Shown piece by piece: positions 44,750 to 53,262 of a stretch of DNA of 64,000 nucleotides (positions are counted from its first letter, which is position 1; each line of letters starts with the position of its first letter). The DNA is from Rhodobacterales bacterium. Its GTDB lineage: Bacteria > Pseudomonadota > Alphaproteobacteria > Rhodobacterales > Rhodobacteraceae. The stretch lies in NCBI GenBank assembly GCA_009993005.1, contig JAACUH010000057.1, positions 1-64,000 of the forward strand, read 5' to 3'. The position numbers were made by a program, and so were the translations under genes. The notes beneath the pieces were generated by a model. It did no database searches. It was not told where the DNA came from and saw only the letters and a program-made list of their open reading frames with translations.

Positions 44750-47700
44750 TCAAGGGACCGCCGCCCGGTCGAAGGCCGCAAGGGCGAGATCGGCCGGAAC
44801 GGGCATCAGTTGTGCTGTCGATGTCCACAGGATTGCCATTTCGATGGGCGTTTCCGGATAAACCTGCCGCAACATGACGAAATAGGCGCCCATTTGTCGC
44901 AGCAGCCCCTCGGGAATGGCGGTCGCGCCGTCGGGAACCCGCTGATTGGTCTTGAAATCGACGACAAGCATGGCCTCGGGCGTGATCACAAGGCGGTCGA
45001 TGGTGCCGTGCAGACGCAGGGCCCGCCCGGGCCAGGGCGCAGTCACGGAGACTTCGGCCATGGCATTTGCGCCAAACACCGGGGCGAGGGAGGGCGCATC
45101 GAGGATCGCCATCGCCTCTTGGATCAGCGCGCCGCTGTCCTGCAGGAGCGCGGCATCGTCGCTCCCCGCGACCAGCGCCGCGGCCTGCATGGCGCGCCGC
45201 GGTCCGGCCAGGCCCGGCAGGTGTTCGAGCAGCAGGTGCATCAACCTGCCGCGGGCCAGCGCCGCCTCGCCATCGGTGAGCGCGCTGTCGCCGGGCAGCA
45301 CCTTGTCCCCGCCAAGGTCGGATGGCGAAACGGGTGCGCTGGCGACGGGGGGCGCCGTGACCGCCGATGGCTCTCGGGGTCCGCAGGGGGATGCGGCGGG
45401 AGGTTGCGGGGTGATCCGGGGCAGGGAGGCCCAGTCGAACACCTCGAGCCGCAAGCCATCTCCCTCACCCTCACCCTCGCCAAATCGCCGGGCCACGGCG
45501 CCGGCGCGTTCCATGCCCGCTGCAACGGCGCTATACCAGCTTTCATCCGCAGCGTTTTGATCCCCGGCGCCGCAGACGATCAGCCAGCTTTCGGCGCGGG
45601 TCATGCCGACATAGAGAAGCCGCTGTCTTTCCCGCCGCTGCGCGTCGATTGCAGCCTCGCGCAGATCGCATAGCGCAAGGGGCATATCATCCACGGCGCC
45701 ACCCCACAGCGCCTCGCCCCGCCCGCCGAACATCACCTGGCGCACCGCTTCCCGCCGCTTTGCGGTGTCAGGCAGAAAGACGATCGGCGCTTCGAGCCCC
45801 TTTGCGCCATGGACCGTCATCACCCGGATGCGGTCACCGATGGAATCCGACTGCCGCTTGACCTCTTGCGCGTCGGTATCCATCCATTCAAGAAACCCTG
45901 TCAGGCCCGGCACTTCGGTCGTCTCATAGGCGAGCGCCTGCGCGAGGAGCGCATCAATGCCGTCCTCGGCCTCGCTGCCCAGCCGCGCAATCAGCGCCTG
46001 CCGCCCGCCATGATGCAGCAAAAGGCGCATGATCAGGTCATAGGGCCGCAGAAAATCGGCCTGCTGGCGCAGATCGTCCAGGATCTCGCGGGTCTCCGCA
46101 TGATCCGGGGCGTCGCGCAGCGCCTGCCACAGGAACTGCCCCGAAGGCCGCCCCTGCGCGAGGCGATAGAGCGTCGGCTCGTCCCAGCCCAGAAGCGGGG
46201 AGCGCAGCGCGCAGGCGAGCGAGAGGTCATCCTCGGGCAAGGCGAGAAACCGCAGAACGGCCGCGATGTCGCGCACGGCAAGCTCTCCTCCGACCCGCAG
46301 CCTGTCGGCCCCGGCGATGGAGAGGCCGCGCGATTTGCAGGCGCGGATGATCTCGTGAAAGAGGGTTGACCGTCGCTGCACCAGAATGAGGACGTCACCG
46401 GGCGTCACCGGGCGCTGCACATAGCCTGAAAAACCCTCGACCTTGGCCGCAATAGTCTCTGTTTCGATCATCGTGGCGATGGCGTCGGCGATCCGGTCGG
46501 CCAGCAGCCTGTCATGATGCAACGCGCCGGGCCGGTCGAGTGGGTCAGTCCACTCCCGGTCATCCACGGCCTCGGCCTTGGGGATCACGGGCCACAGATC
46601 GACCCGGCCCGGCATGTCCGCGTTGAAGGCGCGGTGATAGACATGATCGCCCAGACCCGCGCGCTGCTCGCCCACGAAAGTCTGGTCAACGACGGCAAGA
46701 ATGGCCGGGGACGACCGGAACGAATATTCAAGCTCGAGCGGCACCAGACCGGCCAGGGTCCGCTGCCCGAACAGGCTGCGCATCCGGTCAAACGCTTCGG
46801 GGTCGGCGCCCTGGAAGGAATAGATCGACTGTTTGCGGTCGCCCACGACAAAGATGGTCCGTGTCCTGCCATCGCGGGCGCCGGTTCCGGCCGCGAACTC
46901 TTGTGACAGCCGCTCGACCACATCCCATTGGTCGGGGCTGGTGTCCTGCGCCTCGTCCACGAGGATGTGATCGATCCCGCCATCGAGCCGGAACAGCACC
47001 CATTGCGCCACGGCATCATCCGTCAGCAACTGGCGCGCCTTGCGGATCAGGTCGTCAAAGTCGAGCGCGCCGCGCCGCAGTTTGACCGCGTCATAGGCCG
47101 GCAAAAAGACGCGGGCAAAGTCATGCAGCCGCAGCGTCCGGTCGAGCGCCATGAGCGCAAGCCGCTGCGGACGCGCCGCCTCGACGACCGCCATCATCGC
47201 TTCGACGGCCGCAGTCAGGTCGGGGTTGGCCCCGCGCAGCGCACTGGTGGGAAAAGACCCTATCTTGGCCCCAAACGGGGTTTTGGCATCTTTGCCGAAC
47301 AGGAAAATGTCTTCGAGCACGGCCAGATCGCGCAGGCCCGGGTTGTCTGCGTTTACCCCAGAGAGCTTTTCAGCCGCGCGCAGATCCGACGATTTGCCCG
47401 TGCGGCACAACGCCATCAGCGCCGAAAGCACAGCCGCGCTTTGCGGTGGCAGCACCTGTCGCAAGAGCCCCTCACGGTCGAGCCCGGCCTGCACGCCAAG
47501 CCGCGCCGCGAGCGCGGCAGGGTCCGCCTCTGCCGCAAAGGCATCACGCCGCGCGACGATCTCCCTGAGCAGATTGTCGAGCGCGTCACCGCTGAACTGC
47601 CCCAGCAGCGCGTCAAGCAACGGTCGTTGCGGACCCATCGCAATGCCGTCAACCACTTCGGTCCGCAAGAGGAGCGCCATCCGGTCGTCCATCTCGGCAA

Positions 47701-48133
47701 ATCGCGGGCTCACCCCCGCTTCGAGCGGAAAGCGGCGCAAGAGGCCAGCGCAGAACGAATGGATCGTCTGGATCTTGAGCCCGCCCGGCGTCTCGATCGC
47801 GCGGGCAAAGAGCCTGCGCGCATCGGCAAGGCGGGACTGGTCGATCAGATCCTCGATCCCGAGCGCGACCAGATCGGCCCGCAGGGGACCGTCGTCGAGC
47901 ATCGACCACGCGCCAAGGCGGCGGAACAGCCGGTTCTGCATCTCGCTCGCCGCGGCCTTGGTATAGGTCAGGCAAAGGATGTTCTGCGGATCGACCCCGT
48001 CAAGCAGGAGCCGTGCCACCCGGTCGGTCAGCACCCGCGTCTTGCCCGACCCCGCATTGGCCGAAAGCCAGGTCGAATTGCGCGGATCGGCGGCTTCGAT
48101 CTGGCGCTGGGTGGCGTCGTCAGGGGCGGTCAT
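44750..48133 (-). CDS. addA: Double-strand break repair helicase-nuclease AddA
   Basis: 1127 residues. UvrD/Rep-type helicase fused to a C-terminal nuclease; with AddB it processes double-strand ends for RecA, replacing RecBCD. Walker A ANAGSGKT is near residue 25-32, Walker B LVDEAQDTSPDQWDV near 395, motif VGDRKQSIYSFQGADPEAF follows, and HGAKGLEAPIVFLPDT is motif V/VI. The nuclease signature VVDFKTNQ is near the C-terminus. The start overlaps the addB stop by 4 bp. Confidence 0.95.
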   Translation of the reverse strand: MTAPDDATQRQIEAADPRNSTWLSANAGSGKTRVLTDRVARLLLDGVDPQNILCLTYTKAAASEMQNRLFRRLGAWSMLDDGPLRADLVALGIEDLIDQSRLADARRLFARAIETPGGLKIQTIHSFCAGLLRRFPLEAGVSPRFAEMDDRMALLLRTEVVDGIAMGPQRPLLDALLGQFSGDALDNLLREIVARRDAFAAEADPAALAARLGVQAGLDREGLLRQVLPPQSAAVLSALMALCRTGKSSDLRAAEKLSGVNADNPGLRDLAVLEDIFLFGKDAKTPFGAKIGSFPTSALRGANPDLTAAVEAMMAVVEAARPQRLALMALDRTLRLHDFARVFLPAYDAVKLRRGALDFDDLIRKARQLLTDDAVAQWVLFRLDGGIDHILVDEAQDTSPDQWDVVERLSQEFAAGTGARDGRTRTIFVVGDRKQSIYSFQGADPEAFDRMRSLFGQRTLAGLVPLELEYSFRSSPAILAVVDQTFVGEQRAGLGDHVYHRAFNADMPGRVDLWPVIPKAEAVDDREWTDPLDRPGALHHDRLLADRIADAIATMIETETIAAKVEGFSGYVQRPVTPGDVLILVQRRSTLFHEIIRACKSRGLSIAGADRLRVGGELAVRDIAAVLRFLALPEDDLSLACALRSPLLGWDEPTLYRLAQGRPSGQFLWQALRDAPDHAETREILDDLRQQADFLRPYDLIMRLLLHHGGRQALIARLGSEAEDGIDALLAQALAYETTEVPGLTGFLEWMDTDAQEVKRQSDSIGDRIRVMTVHGAKGLEAPIVFLPDTAKRREAVRQVMFGGRGEALWGGAVDDMPLALCDLREAAIDAQRRERQRLLYVGMTRAESWLIVCGAGDQNAADESWYSAVAAGMERAGAVARRFGEGEGEGDGLRLEVFDWASLPRITPQPPAASPCGPREPSAVTAPPVASAPVSPSDLGGDKVLPGDSALTDGEAALARGRLMHLLLEHLPGLAGPRRAMQAAALVAGSDDAALLQDSGALIQEAMAILDAPSLAPVFGANAMAEVSVTAPWPGRALRLHGTIDRLVITPEAMLVVDFKTNQRVPDGATAIPEGLLRQMGAYFVMLRQVYPETPIEMAILWTSTAQLMPVPADLALAAFDRAAVP

Positions 48134-51081
48134 GCGGGGCCGCCCGGCATCGTCTCGGGCGCGACATCATCGCCCAGTTCCCATTCGCCAAAGCGGGAGA
48201 GATGGTCATAATCGCTTGTATCCGCATCCTTTTCCATGGTCATGCGGGCCGAATAACCGCGCGTGACAACCTGCCATTGCGCGATCAGGCTGCGCAATTC
48301 GTCCAGCACGCGCGCGGGCGGATGGTCGGCCAGCGGCGCCGGGACAACGGCTGGCGGCGCACCCAGTCCGATATAGGCCGCCTCTGCCACCGTCGCCGCG
48401 CCGATCGCGGGAAAGGCGCCCCGCGATACCATTGCCGCCTCGAGCAGCAGTTGCTTGTCGAACCGGGCCTGCTGCTTGCCGGTCGGCGGCTTGCCGGTCT
48501 TGTAATCGTAAAGGTTGACCACGCCTTCGGCGGCGATGTCGATCCGGTCGGCCTTGGCCGTCAGCGTGAAGCCGAGGTCGTCGAGCGGCAGCGCGCCGCG
48601 GATTTCGAGGTGCCGGGGCACGCCCAGCGCCTGCCGCCCGACCTCGTCGCGCAGGAAATCATCGGCCACCTTGTCGATCCGCGCGAGCCAGATCCGCTGC
48701 ACGGTCGGCCAGGGGCAGCGGGCCTCCAGAACCTCGGCCGCGGTCGCGATCAACGCGGCGCGGGTGCCGGCTGCGTCCGGCGGCAGGCGCAGGTCGATGA
48801 ACCGCTCGAACACCTCGTGCAGCACCGTCCCCCGCAACAGCGCGTCGGGCGTCTGGCTGAGCGGGTCAAGCGGGCGCAGCCCGAGGATGTATTCGGCATA
48901 GATCGCATAGGGGTCGCGGATCAACGTCTTGATCCGGGTGACAGAGAGGGTCTTCGGGCGATGATCGGGATGCGGGCGTGGTGACGGGCGTTTGGCCTTG
49001 TCAGTGACTGTTTGAGGCGCCGAAAGCGCCGCAGCGCGCGCAGCCCATCCCTGCCCGCGCTCACGCATCGCGGCAAGCGCGGCCTTGCCGCCCGTATCCT
49101 CCAGCCCGCCCAACAGATTGCAGAGCCGGTTGATCCAGCGCGACGGCACGGTCTGCGCCTCGTCGCCCCGCACGGCGCGCGTGATCCAGACTTCGGCACC
49201 GGCCACGGCCTGCATGTAGTCATGCGCGGACAGCCCGATCCGCCGTTCCGGCAGCAACAACCCCGCCTGCGCCCGCATGGTCCGGTTCAGCCAGGGGTCG
49301 GCGGCGGGCGCCTCCGGCCAAACGCCCTCGTTCATCCCGCCGAGGATGATGAGGTCAGCCCCCTGCACCCGCGCCTCGAGCGTTCCGCGAAACAGGACCT
49401 GCGGATGGCCGGTGTCGCGGTCGCGCACCTCGGCCCCGGCCAGCACCGCACCGAACAGCGCGGCATAATCCGTCGCCGACAGGGGGCCGCCGGCATCGGC
49501 ATGCAGCACCAGCGTGTCGCAGACCTGTTTTGCGACACGCCCGGCCGCCTCGTCCCACAGGCCGCCTCGTCCTTCGGGGCCGTCGGACAGTCGCTCCGCC
49601 AGCGCGAGATGCGCCGTCACATGATCGCAGAGCGGCCTGACCGGCGTCGGATCGAGATCGCAGAGCGTTGTGGCCAGCCATCCGGCCCAGTCAATGCGGC
49701 CCCGGTCGGCCCCGGCCGTCTTTTCCGCCCAGCGCACAAAGGTGTCAGCGACGGGAAAGGGCGGCCCGTTGCGACGCAGGTGCAGTTCAAGCTCGCGCGT
49801 CCGCAGCAGGTGCAACCCGCGGTCGGCGCCGCCATGCACGAGCGGGTGTTTGAGCAGCGCCAGCAGCGCGGTCGCGGTCAGCGGCCGGCCAAAGAGGTCG
49901 GCCACCTGCCGCAAGAGCCGCCCGGGTGGGGAAAGCGGCAGCGGCAGGCCGGCGCTGTCATCGGGCGTGATGTTCCAGCGGTCGAGCGCGGCCGCAACCT
50001 GCCGGGTCAGCATCCGGTCAGGCGTGATGAGCGCGGCGGTCCGTCCCTCGTCCACGGCGTGCCGCAGGCGCAACGCGATCGTTTCCGCCTCGGCGCGCGG
50101 CGAGACCGCCTCGAGCAGCGTCAGGTCGCGCGTCGCCAGATCGAGGTCGCGCAGGCCCGGCCCTTCGGTGCGCCATTGATCGGTGACAGGCGCAGGACGC
50201 AGCGACAGCGACACCAGCCGGTTGCGCGCCGCATTGGGTGGCGCGGCCGTGTCCCAGGGCCGGACATCGCCGGCCTTCAGGCCCAGCGCCTGCATGATCC
50301 GGCGAAAGCGGTATTGCGGATGGTCCTCGGCCGTCAGCACGCTGTCGAGCCGGTCCCACACCGCCTGTGGCATGTCAAAGTCGAACCCGGGCAGGATCAC
50401 CGCGCCTTGCGGCAGCCGCGCGACAGCCTGCATGAACAGCGCGGTGGTGCCGCGCGACCCGGTCGATCCCGCGACGATGACAGGATCCGACGGCGGGTTG
50501 GCCAGCCAGTTTGCAGCCAGCCGTTCGACCACGAGACGCTGCCGGGCCTCTTGGTCGGGCGGCTCTGACGGATTGTCGAAATAGCGGCGCACGATGTCGA
50601 AAAACCGTTGCGCCCGTGCCCAGTGGCCCGACAGGTCGGTCACGTCGAGCTGCGCGATGGTCTCGGGCGGCACACCTTCGCCCTGCATTTCGGCCATCAG
50701 CCGTGCCAGGCTCTCTGACAGGTCGAAAAGGGCCGCGCGCGGGGCGAGGTCGGGCTCGCGGTCCAGCAATTGCGCGACAAGCTGCGACAGCTCGAGCTTG
50801 CGGCGCAGCGGCGCGACAGGGGGCGGGATATCCGCCGAAACCGGGTCAAAGGCGAGGTCCGTGACAAGGCGGATGCGCGGCAGGAGGCGCGGCGGCCCGG
50901 CATCGAACAACGCGCGCATCCGGCGCTGCATCCGGCGCGTGTTGACATAAAGCGTGACCCGCGCGAGCGCCTCGGGGCCGATGCCGCCTGTCAGACGGTC
51001 AAGGCCCGCGATCACCCGATCGGCAAAATCCACACCCGGCGGCAGGCCAAACAGACGCGGACCGTCGCTGTCAGGAAACAT
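48130..51081 (-). CDS. addB: Double-strand break repair protein AddB
   Basis: 983 residues. Partner of AddA with an inactivated helicase-like N-terminal part and a C-terminal RecB-like nuclease (NLYDYKTGKPPTGKQQ). The PD-(D/E)XK region and the segment TRIKTLIRDPYAIYAEYILG are typical of alphaproteobacterial AddB. No iron-sulfur Cys cluster like that of Bacillus AddB is evident. Overlaps the murU-like gene by 11 bp and addA by 4 bp. Confidence 0.93.
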   Translation of the reverse strand: MFPDSDGPRLFGLPPGVDFADRVIAGLDRLTGGIGPEALARVTLYVNTRRMQRRMRALFDAGPPRLLPRIRLVTDLAFDPVSADIPPPVAPLRRKLELSQLVAQLLDREPDLAPRAALFDLSESLARLMAEMQGEGVPPETIAQLDVTDLSGHWARAQRFFDIVRRYFDNPSEPPDQEARQRLVVERLAANWLANPPSDPVIVAGSTGSRGTTALFMQAVARLPQGAVILPGFDFDMPQAVWDRLDSVLTAEDHPQYRFRRIMQALGLKAGDVRPWDTAAPPNAARNRLVSLSLRPAPVTDQWRTEGPGLRDLDLATRDLTLLEAVSPRAEAETIALRLRHAVDEGRTAALITPDRMLTRQVAAALDRWNITPDDSAGLPLPLSPPGRLLRQVADLFGRPLTATALLALLKHPLVHGGADRGLHLLRTRELELHLRRNGPPFPVADTFVRWAEKTAGADRGRIDWAGWLATTLCDLDPTPVRPLCDHVTAHLALAERLSDGPEGRGGLWDEAAGRVAKQVCDTLVLHADAGGPLSATDYAALFGAVLAGAEVRDRDTGHPQVLFRGTLEARVQGADLIILGGMNEGVWPEAPAADPWLNRTMRAQAGLLLPERRIGLSAHDYMQAVAGAEVWITRAVRGDEAQTVPSRWINRLCNLLGGLEDTGGKAALAAMRERGQGWAARAAALSAPQTVTDKAKRPSPRPHPDHRPKTLSVTRIKTLIRDPYAIYAEYILGLRPLDPLSQTPDALLRGTVLHEVFERFIDLRLPPDAAGTRAALIATAAEVLEARCPWPTVQRIWLARIDKVADDFLRDEVGRQALGVPRHLEIRGALPLDDLGFTLTAKADRIDIAAEGVVNLYDYKTGKPPTGKQQARFDKQLLLEAAMVSRGAFPAIGAATVAEAAYIGLGAPPAVVPAPLADHPPARVLDELRSLIAQWQVVTRGYSARMTMEKDADTSDYDHLSRFGEWELGDDVAPETMPGGPA

Positions 51082-51775
51082 CGCCAGCCCCCCTCGTTCC
51101 TTCAGCGATCAGCGATTCGGCAAGCGGCAGGTTCTCGGGCCGGCCGACATCGCACCACAGCCCGTCATAGGCGAGACCGTAGAGCCCGCCGCGCGCGGCG
51201 ATCCTGTCCCACAACAGGTTGAGCGAAAAGACCTCTTCGCGGATCGAGGCGAGCCCCTCCGTCCGCAGGATCTGCGCGCCGGAATAGACAAGCTCCGGGC
51301 CCCGCGTCAGCCGCCCCTCTGGCGTCAACCGGAAATCGCCCGCGCCGGAGTGACCGAGCGCGGCGTCGCGCGGCAGCATGAGCAGCAGCGCCTCCATCCG
51401 CGCGGGGTCCCAGGCGGCGGCGAGGCGGCGCAGCGGGTTGTCCCCGCGCCAGAGCGCATCCGAATTGAGCGTAAAGACAGGGCCGGGGCCGAGCAGCGGC
51501 AAGGCGTGGCGCAGGCCACCGCCGGTTTCGCGCAACAGGTCAGCCTCGTCCGACACCATCACGTCCTGCCCGGCGAGATGGTCGCGGATCTGCGCGCCGA
51601 GGTAATGCGTGTTCACCACCAGGCGCGACGGTGCGACGGCGCGGGCCAGGTCGAGCGCATGGTCGATCAGGGGGCGGCCGCTGACCTCGATCAGCGGCTT
51701 GGGCCGGGCAGCGGTGAGCGCGCCCATCCTTGTGCCGCGCCCTGCGGCAAAGATCATGACGGCTTGCGGTATCAT
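51071..51775 (-). CDS. Nucleotidyltransferase, MurU-like (N-acetylmuramate-1-phosphate uridylyltransferase)
   Basis: 234 residues. Sugar-phosphate nucleotidyltransferase fold with the NTP signature MIFAAGRGTRMGALTAARPK followed by PLIEVSGRPLIDHAL, and the metal-binding FTLNSDALW. The order with a downstream-facing AmgK-like kinase matches the MurU/AmgK pair, which recycles cell-wall MurNAc to UDP-MurNAc and bypasses fosfomycin-sensitive MurA. This assignment rests on that context; mannose-1-phosphate guanylyltransferase is the alternative. Overlaps the kinase gene by 4 bp and addB by 11 bp. Confidence 0.85.
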   Translation of the reverse strand: MIPQAVMIFAAGRGTRMGALTAARPKPLIEVSGRPLIDHALDLARAVAPSRLVVNTHYLGAQIRDHLAGQDVMVSDEADLLRETGGGLRHALPLLGPGPVFTLNSDALWRGDNPLRRLAAAWDPARMEALLLMLPRDAALGHSGAGDFRLTPEGRLTRGPELVYSGAQILRTEGLASIREEVFSLNLLWDRIAARGGLYGLAYDGLWCDVGRPENLPLAESLIAEGTRGAGDVS

Positions 51776-52761
51776 GCCGGGCGCAGCCGTTGCAGGTGGG
51801 ACGCGTCGGGCGCCGGCAGTCGGGCGATCAGAGGGCGCAACGGCGCAAGCGCGGGGTGGTGCAGGTCGGTCGCGATATGCCCCCAGACCCGCGGCAACAG
51901 GTCAAGGTAGCGCGGCTTGCCCGCCTGCCGCGCCAGCCGGGCAAAGATGCCGAGGATCCGCAGGTTGCGCTGAACACCCATCACGGCAAAGGCGGCGCGG
52001 GTCTGCGCCGGATCCTGGCCGGTCAGCGCACAGAAATGATCGGTCATCTCTGCGACAAGCGTCTCAGGCAGGTCGCGTCGCGCGTCGCGCAGCAGCGACA
52101 CGAGGTCATAGACCGCGGGCGCCAGAACGGCATCCTGAAAGTCGAGCAGACCGATCCTGTCGGTCCCGGCGCGCGTGGGCCGCCAGATCAGGTTTTCCGC
52201 GTGGTAATCGCGCAGCGCCAGCGTTGCGGCGTCGGGCGCGTGGCATGCGAGGGCCTCTTCGAGGCTGCGCTGCAGATCTTCGGCCCATCCGGCCGACAGG
52301 TCAGGCGCGTAATGGGCGGCAAGTGGTGCGATCATGGCGGCCGCATGGGCCGGCGTCAGAGCGATGAGACCCGTGGGCGCCGGGTGAGCGCGCAGCACGC
52401 CCAGCACAGCCACGGCCGCGCGGTAGAGCGTCGCCGCATCGCCCGGCGCGGTGGAGAGCCATTGCGCGAAATGCTGCGGACCGAGGTCCTCGATCACGAG
52501 AACGCCGGCCGCAGGCGCGGCATGGAGGATATCCGGCGGGCAAAGTCCGATGCCGCGCAGATGGTGCGCGATGCGGATGAAGGCTGCGGTTTCGGCTGGC
52601 GCGGCCGCGTCGGTGATCATCAGGATCGCGGTGTCCCCGCCGGGGCCGAACAGCCGCAGATACCGGCGCGACGACGCATCGCCCGCCAGCGGCACCGCCC
52701 GCCATTCGGCCCAGATGGTCCCCTCAAGGGTCGGCGCGGTCTGGACAGGCGCGTCAGTCAA
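51772..52761 (-). CDS. Anomeric sugar kinase, AmgK-like (aminoglycoside phosphotransferase fold)
   Basis: About 329 residues from a TTG at 52761 that overlaps the tsaE stop by 8 bp; no ATG or GTG is available in the first part. The fold motifs are GDASSRRYLRL, VLVIEDLGPQHFAQWL, the catalytic loop LALRDYHAENLIW and LLDFQDAVLAP. AmgK phosphorylates MurNAc/GlcNAc at C1 for recycling; the neighbouring MurU-like gene supports that. The RNA-level coupling tsaE-amgK-murU-addB-addA appears unbroken. Confidence 0.85.
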   Translation of the reverse strand: MTDAPVQTAPTLEGTIWAEWRAVPLAGDASSRRYLRLFGPGGDTAILMITDAAAPAETAAFIRIAHHLRGIGLCPPDILHAAPAAGVLVIEDLGPQHFAQWLSTAPGDAATLYRAAVAVLGVLRAHPAPTGLIALTPAHAAAMIAPLAAHYAPDLSAGWAEDLQRSLEEALACHAPDAATLALRDYHAENLIWRPTRAGTDRIGLLDFQDAVLAPAVYDLVSLLRDARRDLPETLVAEMTDHFCALTGQDPAQTRAAFAVMGVQRNLRILGIFARLARQAGKPRYLDLLPRVWGHIATDLHHPALAPLRPLIARLPAPDASHLQRLRPA

Positions 52762-53221
52762 GAGCCGGCACCAGTCGGTCAGCCCAGGCGGCAGGCCCTG
52801 AGATGTGCAGGATATGGCCCCCATCGCCGGCCGCAAACGTCAGCGTCAGCGCGGTCGCCGGCACCAATGAGCCGAGCCTGTCCGGCCACTCGATCAGGCA
52901 GATCGCCTCATCAAGGGCCGCGTCGAGGCCGAGTTCGACCGCCTCGTCGGGGTGGGTCAGGCGGTAGAGATCGCAATGCCAGACTTCGACCCCGCCTGCA
53001 TCATAGGTCTGCACCAGGGTAAAGGTCGGCGATGGCACCTCGAGATCGGGCAGAGCCAGTCGGGCGCGGATCAGCGCGCGCGCAAAGGTCGATTTTCCGG
53101 CGCCGATCGGCCCCTCGAGCAACAGGCAGTCACCCGCCCGCAGCAGCGGCGCGATCCGCGCCGCAAGCCCGGCTGTTTCAACGTCCCGGGCAAGAAGGAT
53201 GGGTCCGAACAGGAATGACAT
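52754..53221 (-). CDS. tsaE: tRNA threonylcarbamoyladenosine biosynthesis ATPase TsaE
   Basis: 155 residues. Needed with TsaB, TsaC and TsaD for t6A37 in tRNAs that read ANN codons. Walker A is GPIGAGKST at residues 37-45, followed by VPSPTFTLVQTY and VWHCDLYRLTHPDEAVELGL. The start at 53221 is the only ATG; TTG at 53227 is an alternative. TsaD, the catalytic partner, is cut by the right edge of the window. First gene of the run through amgK, murU, addB and addA. Confidence 0.95.
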   Translation of the reverse strand: MSFLFGPILLARDVETAGLAARIAPLLRAGDCLLLEGPIGAGKSTFARALIRARLALPDLEVPSPTFTLVQTYDAGGVEVWHCDLYRLTHPDEAVELGLDAALDEAICLIEWPDRLGSLVPATALTLTFAAGDGGHILHISGPAAWADRLVPALD

Positions 53222-53262
53222 GGCCAACAGACTATGGCCTTGTGCCGGACCCGCAAGTCAAA

